Shown here: positions 1 through 14,100 of the stretch, one piece after another
How positions within the stretch are numbered: position 1 is the first letter of the stretch
Layout of the letters: every line of letters begins with the position of its first letter
Assembly: GCA_003024785.1 (NCBI GenBank)
Contig: PUQB01000074.1
Coordinates: 1 to 64,000, forward strand
Reading direction: 5' to 3'
DNA length: 64,000 nt
Source of the DNA: Selaginella tamariscina
Lineage: Eukaryota; Streptophyta; Lycopodiopsida; Selaginellales; Selaginellaceae
The notes under the pieces: model-generated
Seen by the model: only the letters and a program-made list of their open reading frames with translations
Told to the model about the DNA's origin: nothing
The model's database searches: none
Position numbers and translations under genes: made by a program

Positions 1-2620
1 ATGTAACATTAACAAACATGAAATGTTATTAAACTTTTGATAAATAATCAAAACAAATTTAATTCAATCAATAAAATATACTTAGAGCGATTATCTATGC
101 AAGATAGTTCACTAGGTTCAAATATTATATATATTCAAGTTTAACTTATTAATATAACTATTATAAAAAATTGTTTAAAAAAAGATTTGAACACAAGTAT
201 ACATGTATATATAATAATTCATATGTACTAGTATTGTATATTTAACTTTGCCATTAATACAACTATGTGTATTTTGTTTTGTTTATAAATAAAATCATGT
301 GTATGTGTGAAAGAGATAGAGAGTTTTTCTTTAAATTATGCAACATGGATTATATCCTTCTTATCACTATTATCATGTTTCAACTATATATTTGCAGGTG
401 CATTATGTTAATTAAAATCAGCCTTAAATATTAAAGATTATATATAATTTAATATTTATATATAATATGTTGTGGCAACACATTGTTTCTTTTTTCCTTT
501 GTTATACTTTGTGGTGTTTTGAAAATCTTAAGAACTCGCTCCTAATCATTTCTTATTTGAAGGATAAAGTACATAAAATATACTCTTCACCCTCTCTCTA
601 CATGCATATGCATGTGTGTGTGTGTGTGTAAAAGAAAGATTTTTTAGTACGTTGGTTCACTAAAACATGTAAAGATAACTTTTCATATTTTATATTTTAC
701 ATACATTCATATTTAGTATTTGGCACTTGTACATACATGACACATAGAAAACAAAATTTATAATTATTATTATTTACACTTATTATGGATTTAAAATATA
801 TATGTGTGTGTGTGTGTGTTTGTTTATATTTTTTAACTTGTATATATATATATATATATATAAAGAGAGAGAGTGGGTGAACGAGTGAGTGAGAAAGAAC
901 TTTTTGTATTTGTTAATAAAATGATTTGAAACCCCATTGCTAGAATTAATGACTTATTTGCCATTTACTTATATATATATATATATATAAAAGAAAAATT
1001 ATTAGTGTGAAATAAAACTATTCGCACATTAAGATTATATATAAAAAGGTTAATACATATTTAAAAATCTATATAATTTATTTTTCATTTATGAACTCCT
1101 TTAATAAATCCTTTTAAGCTTGTAAATGAAAGAATTTAATAATGATAAAGTGAATGCCGAAGTGTTTTGCCGAAATGCTTCGTAAAGAAATACATGCATA
1201 AGCTTACATAAGTTTTACGAAAAAAACTCTTTATTTAAATTAAATTTTATACTTATACATTAGCACATTTGATTAACAAATTCATATACTGATTTATAAG
1301 TGTTATCAATTAGCTTTTTATACCTTTTTTTAATTCCACTATACATGTGGTCGATAAAAAATTTGTATAATCAATAATCCAAATTACAAATAAAAGATAA
1401 TTTGCACAATGGGCTTTTCTTTATTATTGTTATAATAAAAAAAAAAATAGAATTAAAATGTGAATTCCTTATGAATTAAAATATAAATTTCTTTATAGTT
1501 AATACATTTTTGGATTAACAAGCTTTTTTATTTAAATGCATATATGGAATTTTGGTGCATATTATTAAAAAATTAAAAAAATATACCTTTAAAAAAATCT
1601 TTTGAAATTAAAAAAATATTAATTTCTTTTTTAACTTCTATACATGTTTCTAATGACAAGTGTTCATAAACAAATCGAAATAAATGAAAAATAAAAACCA
1701 CCTAACACAAATACTTGTTTAAGAAAATAAAAAAAATTAAAAAAACTAAAATACAAACAACACCCTTAAAAAAATCTTATTTAAATTGGATTTTTTGTGA
1801 ATATATGAAGGAAGTATAATTAAAACTTTTTAAATTAAAGTTAATTAAGGATATTAAATTATAATTTATTATACAAACACACACATATATATATAAGAAA
1901 ACATTTTGAAAAAAAAAGTTACAAAGATAAACTTATTATTTATAAGTTTTTCTATTTTTCTCTCACACTCAACACAATATAGTTTAAATATAAAGAAAAT
2001 TACATTTATACTCCTGAAATTTATCATATTTACATATATATCCCTAAAAATTTTATATTTACATATATACTTGTAAATTTACATATATACCCCTTTAAAA
2101 TTGTAAATTTACATATATATCTTTAAAAAACTTCAATGTTATTTTAATATTTAAAATAACAATATTAACTAAAAATATATTTTCAATTCATAATATATTA
2201 TAAATGAAATAATTAAGTGTTAAATGTTAAAAAATTATCATAGTACAAAATGAAATATTTTTAAAAATAATTATATTATATGATATATATGTTTAATAGG
2301 TTGTATTTTGAACCTAAATATAATAAAATACAAATTAATTATAAATTTTTATTAATTTTTTAAAAATGTTTTTTTTTTTTAATTTTGAAAATTTATGACC
2401 TTTTAAATTAAAGTTTCAGGGTATATATGTAAATATAAAACTTCTAAGGGTATATAAGTAAATTTTAAAGTATAAATGTAATTTTCCTTAAATATATTTT
2501 AAAGTATACATAAAATTTGTCTAATAACATACTTCCATACCATTCTTTGTGACACAAGACTCTCTCTCTTTCTAATGTGTGTGTGTCTATATATTATGCA
2601 AGAGTTACGACCGAGAGAGA
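1..2620. other. AT-rich intergenic sequence, no gene seen
   Basis: Very AT-rich sequence with short (GT)n, (TA)n and (GA)n tracts, for example near 615-632, 805-822 and 841-875. No exon-like stretch was found on either strand. The part around 180-560 resembles the spacers at about 15,420-15,800 and 40,130-40,450, so it is probably another copy of the spacer that lies between array units. A run of short AT-rich direct repeats with 'acatatata' phrases lies at 2,020-2,130. Confidence 0.6.
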
Positions 2621-2669
2621 GACGTATACTCAATTATCAAGTGTTGTATGTCTATTACAACATAGCGAG

Positions 2670-3046
2670 TGATTATCGGAGTGCGCGTCAAACTGTTTCC
2701 TGCCGAGGTGATCTCTGGAGGAGACACCTGTGTAGCTTATATAAGTTTTAGAACTTATAAAGCAAATCATCATCTCTTGTATCTTCATGAAGGGAACTCC
2801 TTCCTTGGCGCGCTTGATCTCTGCCCCCACGCGCTCGCAGGTCTGATCCAACACTTGTCCACGATCTGCGAGCATGGTTCATTAGCTCCTTGCAGCTCTC
2901 CTGCACGCGATCGACAGTCCGAGCCACAAAACATCTCCACGCGATCGACAGTCCGAGCCACAAACTTATCCAAGCAGATGAGGAAAAACGGCAACGAAAC
3001 GCACACACCTGCTAAACAGATGAGAAATTGGAAAGGCAAGCAGCAT
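2670..3046 (-). CDS. Small hydrophobic hypothetical ORF, copy 3 (downstream of GBPL copy D)
   Basis: Not recognised. It is the third copy of a sequence also at 16,130-16,515 and 33,540-33,986, always just downstream of a GBPL 3' end on the same strand. The minus-strand reading has a hydrophobic N-terminal segment of about 20 residues (FLICLAGVCVSLPFFLICL), then a basic amphipathic helix built around VARTVDRV. In this copy the VARTVDRV unit is repeated and the frame shifts near the start (extra bases after the ATG at 3,046) and after the repeat, so no single frame covers it. The plus strand also stays open, so the coding strand is not proven. It may instead be a leader or untranslated region. 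Confidence 0.3.
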
Positions 3047-3389
3047 CCCTATTCCCTAGCAAAAACCCTATCCGAAATTGTGCTTATAAACAAAAAAAAA
3101 ATTCAGAGCAGTGGCTTAATCTGCTGTAGTGTGCTTGTTGTGCGCTAGATGACAGACAATCCGAAGAGCCCAAACACAACAAATAAGCTACGGATATTAT
3201 TTATCAGCTCTCTCTATCTATCGCTCTTTCACACACACGGTTTAAATATATTTAATGATAAATACTAGCAAAAATCAAAACAATTAAATACAATCGGTGT
3301 TGTCATTGTTGATTTTAGTCATCCTTCACATAGAGCCTCCAACATGTGCTTAACGCTGATATATATTCAGTTCCCAGTTTTAAAACAAG

Positions 3390-3437
<48 letters not shown>

Positions 3438-3971
3438 ATATGCAGGAGTTATGACCGAGAGAGAGAGAGAACGTATACTCAATTATCAGTTGATATGCAA
3501 GTGTTGTATGTCTATTACAAGCACATATCTTACCGTCAAGTCAAGGATTGTTGATGTTTGCATTGTCGTTGTTGTTGAGAACATATTTCTCGTAGAGAGA
3601 AAGTATTTCCCTTTTTGGGTGCATTTGTTTTGAGCTGCAGCACATGGGCACCATAGCCAGCCTCCGTCAGTTTGTGTTTAAGCTGAGCTATAGTCAGCTT
3701 TCTATAGTCCTGCTCATGCTCCATGCTCGCGTGATCGTCTACACTCTCCCCCAGTGTGAACTCCTGTGAACTCACGTTGTCAATATTCAAGTCCAAACGT
3801 GCTGTCTGCCCCTGCTCTCCGTAGGTGTGGTGTTCGCTACAGGAAACAACATATAAACTGTCTATGTAGTATACATGACTAGAAACACACACACAGCATC
3901 ATCAGCTAAACCATCTTTAGCTGGCTACATGTTCAAATCTATACATACATACAAAAAATGCATACTGCACA

Positions 3972-4013
<42 letters not shown>

Positions 4014-4094
4014 TCCACACACATACTTAATATCAAGTATGATTCTACATTGTTCAAATCTATACGCACATACAAAACAATGTATACTGCACAA

Positions 4095-4150
<56 letters not shown>

Positions 4151-6060
4151 AATATCAAGTATGACTCTATATGTACGCATATACACAAACCTCTAGGTTC
4201 TCCTTCTCATTATCATCCGAGCCTCGCTTTCTTCTCCCTGTATACTCTGCTGAGTTCTTAACTTAGTCTCGAGAGCAGTCAAGTTGCAAGTTCATGTTGC
4301 AAAGCATCTACCTTCCCTTGTACATTCTGTAGCTGAACAGACAAACTCTCTGCCCTTGCATTTGCCTCTGAGTGTGCAGCTCTCTCCGAAGCCCTCCAGA
4401 ACTGTACTAACTCTCTGTGCACACCGTGCGTGTGATTTCACTATTAACTATATATAATGTAGTACATGCTATTGTATTAACGTTTGCATATATGATAAAA
4501 AGAGAGACACACACACCATCAGCAAAGTCTAAAATGTACATGACAAAATAGCACAAACATACGAGGATACACATACACACATAGGGAGAGAGAGTTTTGC
4601 TCATATAACGACTGCGATTCTCATAGACAGCTAATCAAGCCATCTCTAAAGTCTAACATGTATATAAATCGTAATCGTCATCATCGTAAGAAAGAGCGCA
4701 GGCACGCAGGCACACACACAGATCTTTATCTCATTATACAAAATAACGGTGCTAAATACCTATCCTCCAAAGCCACCTCCATTTCATGTTCACGCTCGTC
4801 TAGCCGCTTCTCTAAAGATTCTGCTTTCGATAATGCATCCTGTTCAAAGAAGATCAAGTTGTATATGCAAGTGAAATTTAGCGACCTTACTGACATATAA
4901 GTGAATACAGCTTTTCTTGGATTTCATTTAGCAAAGCCTCCTGCAGAATTAAAAGAAAATCAGCTGTGTACGCATAGGAAGAGAATGTGTGACCAATATG
5001 TGTATTCAGAGCGAACACATATATCATATCACACATATCATACAAAGTTTATGTTGTTGGTATGCACATTCCACCAAAGTCATACATACAAATATTTGTA
5101 CCGCACCCATGTATAAGTAGAAAACTGACAAGGTACATGACTTACCGACGCATGCTCATCCAAACACGCACACATGCACACACAAGATACCTGAGAGCGT
5201 GGAGGTGAACTCGGCTCTCAAAGCGTCTTCTCTTTGTTGCTGCTGCTTACTTCCACGTTCACGGAGATAGTATACCGATGGGGTAGATCGAGCCTCGGTA
5301 AGAACAGTATCATGCTTCCGTCTCGCCTCTTCTTTTGCCAAGTCTGATTGCTCACTGCAGCTGCTGGACGAGCTTCAGCAGCACTACATCTGCAATATAT
5401 CTATCGTGAGCAATTGATATCTCTCGTGTATATGTTTATACAAGTTTTGTTTATGCATAAACATATACAGAAAAAAAAGAGCATAAACAACACACATGTA
5501 CATACATACACACAACACATCACACTGACACACATATATTTATAATAGGGATAAGCAAATGCAATATTTGTATACACAAATGTAGTGAATGATATTGCAT
5601 ATAGGCAAACTATATATACGTTATCCAGCAGATACGCCCAGATGGGCAGTTTTACAAATACCACAAACACATACATATGACATACACGAGTAAGTATGTC
5701 ACCATACCCTGCTCTGGAAGGCAGCATCGACTTATGCCTCTCTTCTGCTGACCTACGTTCTCCGAATACATGCTCGTACTTAGTCTGCCACTCGGATGCC
5801 CCCTTGATTGCTGCTTCAAGCTGCTCTTGAAGGCTCGCACGTTCTCCTCTGCCTTTGTGAGCTTGGTTTGTAGTCCTGTATTGACCTGATGATGCTTCGG
5901 TTGCCGCTTTGAATCCGCTATAGCTCCTTCGTACCTTAATGTCATCAGGAATAGTAATTAAAGCTATTGGTGCTAACGCTGGACTATATATACACATATT
6001 ACTATCTAGCTGAGACATTTGTTTATCCCAATATGTAGCACGCATGCAGATCACACCTCT

Positions 6061-6062
6061 CC

Positions 6063-6150
<88 letters not shown>
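6061..6150. repeat. (TC)n-(TA)n-(GA)n palindromic microsatellite in GBPL-D intron 12
   Basis: A run of TC repeats, about ten TA units, then GA repeats. The TC and GA arms are complementary, so the whole tract is one long self-complementary hairpin. It lies between exons 12 and 13, the same place as the tracts at 19,118-19,228, 36,617-36,690 and 44,188-44,285. Confidence 0.9.
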
Positions 6151-6943
6151 ATGAGAAGTACTTAAATTGCCATCCTCACGCATGCCTCTGTACACAGATC
6201 ACCTCTCTCCTTCTCTCTCTCTCTAAGAATGAGAAGTTTTAAGGGGCTATAATTTTAGCTATATATTAAGTCCTATAACTATCGTATGGTCATTATACGT
6301 GTGTACCTGCGTTTCCAGTCTAAAGCCTCTCTCTGAGCAGGTTCTAGTCACTTAAGCTCCAGGCTTGAAACTCGTGACGCTGCTTGATGGGTTACTCTTA
6401 AACAGTCACTGATCGCTTGATGGGTTACTCTTTAAACAGTCACTGATCGACCCCTCTAGACTGCAACAAGGAATAATTATTTGCCCACATTCTCTACATA
6501 AACAATTAAATAGAAAATTTTATCATTGTAGCCACATTCATAGGACGTGTGGAATGCGGACGTGCAACTCGACAGTCTAAATTAATGCTTGATGATAAGC
6601 TACACCTTTAAATAGTAAGGAATGTATACATATACATATTCTACAGCTTGTTTTAGCATGCCACAAACAATGAGTTATATACATACACACACACACACAA
6701 CAGATATGTATGTATGTATGTATGTCTCTATCTACCCTCCAGACTGCAACAAGAAACAATTATTTGCCTACATGTCTCTACATAAACAATTAAATATAAG
6801 ATTTTACTATTGTAACCACATTCATAGGACGTGTGCGAGTCGACGGTCTAAATTAATACTTAATGATAAGCCACAACTTTAAACAGTAAGGAATGTATGC
6901 ATATACATACTCCACAGCTTGTTTAGCATGCCACAACTAATGA

Positions 6944-6944
6944 G

Positions 6945-7018
<74 letters not shown>
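6944..7018. repeat. (TA)n-(GA)n microsatellite in GBPL-D intron 11
   Basis: About 15 TA units followed by about 20 GA units. Copies B and C have almost nothing here ('tatatatagagtgggg'), so the expansion is specific to copy D. Confidence 0.9.
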
Positions 7019-7021
<3 letters not shown>

Positions 7022-8498
7022 GGGTACCTTTGTTGGATGAACTTCATAAGCTTTTCCCACTTTGCGGGCCCAGATGCCGAAGTTTCATATTTCGCTATTA
7101 GTTCATTGAGTAGCTAACAGATTCTTATTTGATCGCAAGTGATATATGTATCAAGAGAGCGGGTATTAGTTATATAAATGACATAATATGCACATAATTG
7201 ATATAGTTAATATATTAATTTATATATTACAATATGATTGATAGTCATACCTGAATTATTTGATCCAATGATGCATTTGGTGAATGGCATGCTACTCTAA
7301 GCTTTCTGTCCATGTTTTCTATCGCTTTAAGACACTTCAGCTCCGCTTCCATGGCAGCTTTTCTGCTTGTAGTCCTGCATGAGAAGAATGTCAGTAAGCT
7401 GAATATCAACAAATCAATAGTTACTTAGTGGATAAGCTAAGCAGCGTACATACGTACGCATACCCGCGGGCCGCGCGTTATCTATAAGCAGTACGGCTAA
7501 TTCATATCATATTGACTAGTACCTCGAAATGCTTCTTCATAGACGTGAGCAATTGCCTTTCGTATTTTGCTCTAATGTTTCCAGTCCATCAGACTGTAGA
7601 CAGCGAGAGAAAATTGAACCACTTTATCATATGCTTCTTGTAGAATCCCCTGCGAACATCTGTCAGTTATATACAAACACAATACCCCTACACACAAAAA
7701 AACACGCATAAAATATACGATTAGACGTATGTACTTACCAAGAGGTCTTATCCAAAGATTTCGTATTTGTCTCCAGTGCAACATCATACGCACGTCGACA
7801 CTCATTTTCTTCAACATTCTGCAGACAGCAAAAAATTAAAGCGGATAAATTAAAATAAACAATAACATGTCCCAGTATATAATATTTTATAGCTCCTCTA
7901 TGTGCTACATAAGTAAGACACGCATCACATTTCATTTAACATATTCTTTAGTAAGTATTGAACAAAGGACTCACCTGCCATGAAGTGGCAATTGTGGGAA
8001 CTGCCCCAGCATTGATTGCATCCAGAAAAGATTGGGTTAAACCGGCTAGCATTGGACCTGTCATCACTGTGGAACCAAGCTGTTTCGCGCTATTTCTTTC
8101 AAAGATAAACCTTGTAAGATTGTCCAATCCACTACGGAACTCCGGCCGCATCTTGTCCATCTGAGACAAACTTATTATTTATAGTGTTATTGAGTGATGA
8201 AGTTTCGGTGAAAACTATGTTATGTGTGTACATCGCATCTGTATATACCAACACACCAAACCAACCCCCCCCCACACACATTTATGAACGGTTCCGATGT
8301 TGTAGGATACTCTAATAATAACAACTGAGAAAGAGCTTAGTTTGTATCGACATTCCCATATTAAAGGATCAAAATTATTATTTTATTACCGGCATGAGAT
8401 CCAGCCGCTGTAGGTCGTGCTCCTCGTTTACTGGCCGAACAAGTGTAAAACAGTGTCTAGTCTCGAATCTGGAAAAGAGAAAAAATTAAGAAAAAGAC

Positions 8499-10152
8499 CT
8501 GGAACTTGCGTTTCTTCTTTAGATCCTTTAACCTGAGACAGTATAAGCAAACCCGGTTAAGTTTCTTGTCAAGTGCAACAATACGATCCTGGTGGTACAC
8601 AAGAACTGGTAGCTCAACATGTCCAGAGTGCCCTGCAATATACACGTATACACATGTAAATACGTGTTTTCATAGGCATTGGAATAAATCATCAGTGAAT
8701 AGTCACATAGGTGCAACTTCACATTATGCATGAGTATCATAGTTAGCGTTTCTTATGCATCTGAGGTTTATATTTTGCTCCTCAATATGTACATTACATA
8801 TATAAGAACAGTCTAAGCATGAGAATATTGAGTTATATAGGTATATAAAGTTACATACGAAGTACACACATGCGCACACATAATATACGTACCCTGACAT
8901 GCATTGTTAGAGGTATCCGTCCTTTTGGACCTGTCAGTGATCGTCCACAGTGTGGAAGCCCAAAACGGTTATTGTTACTCACAAATGGAGCGTTTATCTG
9001 CCAGGAACATATTCCATCAGTTTTAGGCGTATATACATATATGCAGGCATATATACATAAATGTGTGACATAAACATATATAAATCAATATCACACGTAC
9101 AAAATAGCTTATATAATGCTTTCAGTTTACTTCATGTGTACATACACAAATCTGTATATGACACATACGTATACCACACAAAGCAGTTAAGAAATGCATA
9201 TAAAGGCAAGAATGTTTATATGTGAAACGCTTTAAAGGCATCCGTTACTTTAAAATAGTATTTTCGCTGTATCTTGAAATTAATGCGTATTAATATATAG
9301 TACTTACATCTACATTATATATATACATACAAGATAATGTGAAAAGCACTATCCTCTGAATATTCTAGATGTATGATATCAGCATATATAAATTGCAACA
9401 GAATTCAATGCAGGTTAAATTATAAAGATTATATAGAAAAAAGAAAAAAGAAAACAAAAAATGTATATATATGTACGTATGGTATGTATAAAATTGTTTT
9501 GTAAGCAGAGCTATACGAGTGTCCATATATATGAGAGCTTATATGAGCCATACACATATTGAATGCAAGAGGCGACAGTACAGATATACGACAAGTGACA
9601 ATGTATATCCGACAGAGTATATCTGTAATAAATGCATACACATGCTCCCTTTATATATATATATATATATATATATGGTAAACACCAAGCTTTATGGTAA
9701 TTTTTATAAGCCGTTACATGAAGTTTTCTGTGAGTTTATTTTATAATGTTCTTTAGTAAATAAGAGTATATAATCTCATTCACCGGAGAATGACATAATA
9801 TTAATAAATGCCAACCGTACACAGAATCTATGTAAGAAATGCACACAGATTGAAAGATTTCTATGATTAAAATGCCGATTTTTTACATAAAACCTTAGAA
9901 AAATGCGGATTCAACATAAAACATCGATTTTGCACACAGAACTGCCCGTTTTTTACATACAAACCTTGAAAAATGCGAATTTTTTCACAGAAAACATTGA
10001 GAAATGACGATTTTTAAGTATTAAATGCCGATTTTTCGAAGAAAGTCGATTTATAATAATAAACCCACACATACTTACAATATCATGAGAAGAAAGAGTA
10101 TGAAATTCGAGGCCGACCAATGTAGCGCCACATCGTGGGAAGTATCGTTCAT
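8499..10152 (-). pseudogene. Truncated duplicate of the Pol IV/V largest-subunit gene 5' end (exons 1-3)
   Basis: This repeats the start of the polymerase gene at 31,735-33,326: exon 1 at 10,079-10,152, exon 2 at 8,893-8,997 and exon 3 at 8,499-8,632. Exon 3 still encodes the GHSGHVELPV zinc-clamp segment almost unchanged. Exon 2 has lost about 28 bases, including the region encoding the CATC metal ligands. Exon 1 is intact in length, with its ATG and GTAAG donor. Exon 3 ends at its normal CAG|GT boundary but is followed by only about 30 bases before GBPL exon 6. Polymerase intron 3 has thus been replaced by the tail of GBPL intron 5. The chimera reads through FQVFFLIFSLFQIRD to a stop. Confidence 0.75.
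9840..10045. repeat. Degenerate minisatellite in intron 1 of the polymerase 5' copy
   Basis: Repeats of a unit of about 30-40 bases built around 'aaaatgcsgattttt' and 'cacagaaaac'. The same array lies in polymerase intron 1 at 33,020-33,235 and in the third 5' copy at 39,420-39,615. Confidence 0.7.
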
Positions 10153-10398
10153 AGCAGGAAGAGAGATCGATACTTAAATTATTTTACGCCCTAAACACAT
10201 AAAATCATTATTACATAGGAGGATCCGTTGGACGTCGACACGTACACAAAGTTACTAATTATTATGAAAAATAAATTATATTTTACTAATAAATAAAAGT
10301 ACTAAGGTTTAGGGTTTAAGTACAATACGTTTATTAATTTAAATATACATATTCGAGATCAAAGACGAGAGTGAGAAAATCAGGCAATAAATCTACAC

Positions 10399-10562
10399 TA
10401 TAACATCCACGTGTACGGCTGCATGTGCACATATTATTATATTATTAACATAGTGGATTTCATAGCCATATGATTAGATTCAATCTGTATCACTCGCTCT
10501 TGTATATAAGTTAGGGTTTTGAAATAATGGATATACATATTTTTATATTTCGAGTTCTCACA
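10399..10562 (+). repeat. Element 1 left LTR
   Basis: Matches 14,921-15,077 over its length ('catgtgcacat', 'cttgtatataagttagggtttt', 'gatatacat', 'ctctcaca' end) with many substitutions. It contains a TATA-like 'gtatataag'. The left boundary is approximate within 2-3 bases. Confidence 0.8.
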
Positions 10563-11193
10563 TTGGTGGAGGTGAGGGACACCTCTAATTGTTCTTATAA
10601 AGTGTTCGGATTTGTGTCTTTTTATCTTTTTAAATTTTGTCTTTGTCTTTTTATATCTAGTTTTTCCATTGTCTAAATCTATTCATTCTTGTAAATTTTA
10701 TCTTTTCTTCGTCCATAGATCCACAACATGCAAATCATTTGTTTGTGAGCAATTACTCATGCAGTTGTTAGATGCCATGCGTATGCAATTGAAAATCACT
10801 CTTAATTAATGGCAGCATTCATAGCCAGGGTACTCCTTCTGCTCATGTTGCAACCCTTTGCATCTGGCCAGATTTCTTTCGTGGAAATCCTGAGATGATG
10901 TATACCATTGGTTTGACCACTTCATTGTGGTTGCACATATCATTCGTGGGACGGTGCTCAGTGTTTGCGTGAGTTTCCTACTTGTCTTCAAGGGACGTTG
11001 TAGTGGTACAATGGTCTGGACGTTGCAACTCGAAGATTGGAATATTCTTCCAGAGATCTTCAAACGTGCATTTGGGCATGCGGACGACTGTGATGATGCT
11101 TTTCAGCAGTTGCATCGTATTCGTCAGAGCCATTGAGTCGGAGATGCAGTTTGGTGTTCGCTTTCGAAGCCTTTTGTTACTGCAGAACCTAAC

Positions 11194-14100
11194 ATGTCGG
11201 AACGCATCAAGTTAGGTATGTTGTGGCCAGCACTTCGTCAAGACCTTGTGGGGCTTGTGCATGCACTAGCTCCAGTGACTCTTGACGATGCTTTGAGGCT
11301 GGCACAACGATATGAGTCGTCACCTCTCCCACTTGCCCTTCACGTGCTCTCGTTCCACTTCATGTTGGGGATGGACCTGCTCCGATGGAGGTTGAGGCTG
11401 TTGCCGCTCGTGTACCAGCACAAGGTGGGCCCGTGGACGAGGACAGTTCATTGTTGGGCATGTGATGAGGTTGGACACACGTATCGGCGTGTCAACGGTT
11501 TCCCGATTGGCGTCCCCCATTTCCAGGATGGAGGCCATGGCGTCAACAACGTCCGGTTGGTGCTGCTGCAGTGGAAGGTTGTGATGCGGTGGATCTTCCG
11601 GGAAACGACGAATCGCACGAGTAGAGGAGGGTCCTCGTGCGAATAAATTAGTGACCCCTCCATCTTTCTTTCGGGAGTATCATCAAGGGGTTCACTCGGC
11701 ACCAAATCATCCGGTTTTCACTTTTCAAGCTCGTTTAATCACACGCCACGTCCTTTTTCCTTTCAGTGTTGGTGGATACAGGTTCAGTTTGTCCTCTGTT
11801 TCTCAATCTGTTGCTACACGTTGCAGCCTTCATTTGCGTCGTGCGGTAGAACCAGTCTTCATTCTGTACGGCAACGGACACTCATGCTTGTTCGCGGGAT
11901 GAAGTGGAGACATGAGCTCGAGCTTCAATCTTTGCGGGTGGTGCCGAGTCAAGCTTTTCACCTTATTCTTGGTATGGATTGGTTAACTCGCAATCATGCC
12001 AAGTGTGACTTTGAAAAGTCTCCCCCTTGTTTGACTCTCCCTCGTCTTTCTTCCATTCCTCTTACTTTTTCCACTTCGTCCATCTGCACCTCTGCTTCCA
12101 TCACTTTTGTCTCACCCTATTTCCAACCATTTTCCCTTCATGCTCTTCCTTTCCTTCTTTGGATCCATCAGATGATCGTCGTGCTGTAGTTGTTGATCAA
12201 CTCAAGAAGGAGTATGCTGATCTTTTCAACTTCGACTTGTCATCTGGGGCCAAGATTGCGACACGCCACCCTATTCCAACTGGAGAAGCTAGGCCAATCA
12301 AGGTACCTGTTCGGCGTCGATCACCAAAGGAGCTCAAGATCTTACGAGCGAATGTCAAAGAGATGTTGGAGAAGGGTGTTATCCGGAAGTCTCGAAGTCC
12401 TTGGGCGTGCGAACCTCACCTTGTGACGAAGCCTGATGGGAGCGTTCGATTCTGCATTGACTATCGCCCTTATTAAATGAGGTAACCGTCTCAGATGTGT
12501 ACCCACTTCCTCATACTATAGACCTTTTGGATCGACTGGGGCGAGCCGTTGGTTCACCAAGTTAGATCTCGCATCTGGATATTGGCAAGTTCCGATGGCT
12601 GACATGGACATTCCCAAGACTGCTTTTCGGACACCATTTGGCCTGTACGAGTTCTTGGTGATGCCTTTCGGTTTGAGCAATGCTCCAGCAACTTTCCAGC
12701 GTATGATGGACGAGGTTCTTTGCGACATGCCGGAGGTGACTGCCGATTTCATCGATGATGTTTTGATCCATTCGGATGGAACGTGGGAGGAGCATGTCGG
12801 TGATGTACGTAAGGTTTTGGATCGGCTGCGGGAAGTTGGTTTGAAGTTGAAGCCATCTAAGTGTGTGTTTGGATCAAAGGACACCACTTATCTGGGTTAT
12901 CGCATTTCACGTGAAGGTTTGCAAGTCGATCCTGACAAACTAGTTGCAGTTTTGAAGTTCCCTACGCCAAAGTGTGTGAATGATGTGCAACGCTTTCTTG
13001 GCAAGGTACAATATCTGGGTCGTTTTGTGGATCATCTTTCAGATCGTACTGCACCGTTGCGCGCGTTGTTGAAATCGTCAATGACTTCTTTTGTTTGGTC
13101 TAAGGATTGCAAGCAGGCATTTGCAGATCTCAAAGAGTTGTTGACGACTCCTCCAGTTTTGGCGTACCCGGATTACACCCGTCCTTTCATCTTGCGTGTA
13201 GATGCTTCTGACATCGGCCTCGGGGGTATTGATGCAGGAGAGTACGAGTGTTCCTGGCCAACGACATCCCATTGCGTACATCAGCCGTACATTGCAGCCA
13301 GCAGAGGTGAATTACTCCACGACAAAAAGGAGTGTCTAGCAGCAGTTTGGGGTTTTGAGAAGCTCCATGCCTACTTGCATGGTTCGCGGACGTTGTTGGA
13401 AGGCGATCATGCAGCAGTCACTTCGTTGTTGAAGCGGAAGAATTTGATTGGGCGTACTGCTCGGTGGGCCTTGAAACTTCAAATTTACGACTTTGAAGTT
13501 GTTCATCGCCAGGAATTCCATGGCTGATGCTGATGCTCTTTCTCGGGCTCCTCTTCCACCTCTCTCTTTTTGTTGAGCCGTGGATTCGAAGGCTTCGTGA
13601 TGGGTTTGAAAATCCTGCATCACTTGCTGATGACTTGCCTTTCAGACATTTACATTTGCAGTATCACCTTCAGGATGACTTTCTTTATTTTGTGGGGACC
13701 GATCCAGATGATCCTTTGCAGTTGGTGGTGCCTTCAATCTTCATTCCACGCTTCCTCCATGCTTACCATGACTCTCCTATTCTTGGCGGGCACATGGGAC
13801 ATTGTCGTGTGATGGAGAAGCTGCACAGATCATTTTATGGTCGGAGTTGCGAGGAGATGTGATTCGGTATGTGCGTAGTGTGTGTGGTGCCAAGCTCGCA
13901 ATACTCCCCCATGTGCTTTGGAAGGACGCTTGGAGTCAATTGCAGTTTCTCGTTCATTTGAGTTGGTGGCATTTAATTTGATGGGACCTTTTCTGCGGTC
14001 AACTGCTGACAACGAGTACATTATTATTGCTTCTGATTACCTAACTCGTTGGGTAGAAGTTGATGCTCTTGTTAGTGCGACTACTTCTACGGTTGGTCAA

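Larger units (their letters stand above)
3541..8468 (-). pseudogene. GBPL copy D: exons 6-19 of a guanylate-binding-like gene, GTPase domain missing
   Basis: Exons matching copy A, by my reading: ex6 8,390-8,468; ex7 7,975-8,160; ex8 7,739-7,818; ex9 7,523-7,649; ex10 7,251-7,374; ex11 7,028-7,113; ex12 6,307-6,460; ex13 about 5,708-5,934; ex14 5,191-5,389; ex15 remnant about 4,915-4,940; ex17 4,760-4,839; ex18 4,191-4,414; ex19 3,541-3,836. Exons 1-5 with all GTP-binding motifs are absent, as is exon 16. Exon 6 has lost 23 bases, which brings a stop into frame (IRD-stop). Exon 12 has an internal duplication (the 'ttgatgggttactc' phrase twice) and a deletion. Exon 14 has lost its old donor but gained a new GT. 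Immediately upstream are polymerase exons 1-3 instead of a GBPL promoter. The helical-tail exons 7, 10 and 13 remain well conserved. Confidence 0.75.

Noticed and set aside
2669..3148. Plus-strand open frame of 159 codons over the small hydrophobic ORF
   Set aside because: The same plus-strand frame is broken differently in the other copies, while the minus strand has the promoter-like motifs and the hydrophobic leader. Minus was preferred, without certainty.
3958..4152. Open frames made of Ser-Leu and Thr-His repeats on both strands
   Set aside because: They are (CT)n and (CA)n microsatellites in a GBPL intron. Such repeats stay open in several frames by composition alone.
8228..8280. C-rich run (ccaacccccccccacacaca) as a possible G-quadruplex
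   Set aside because: A single C run in an intron, without the four spaced tracts needed.
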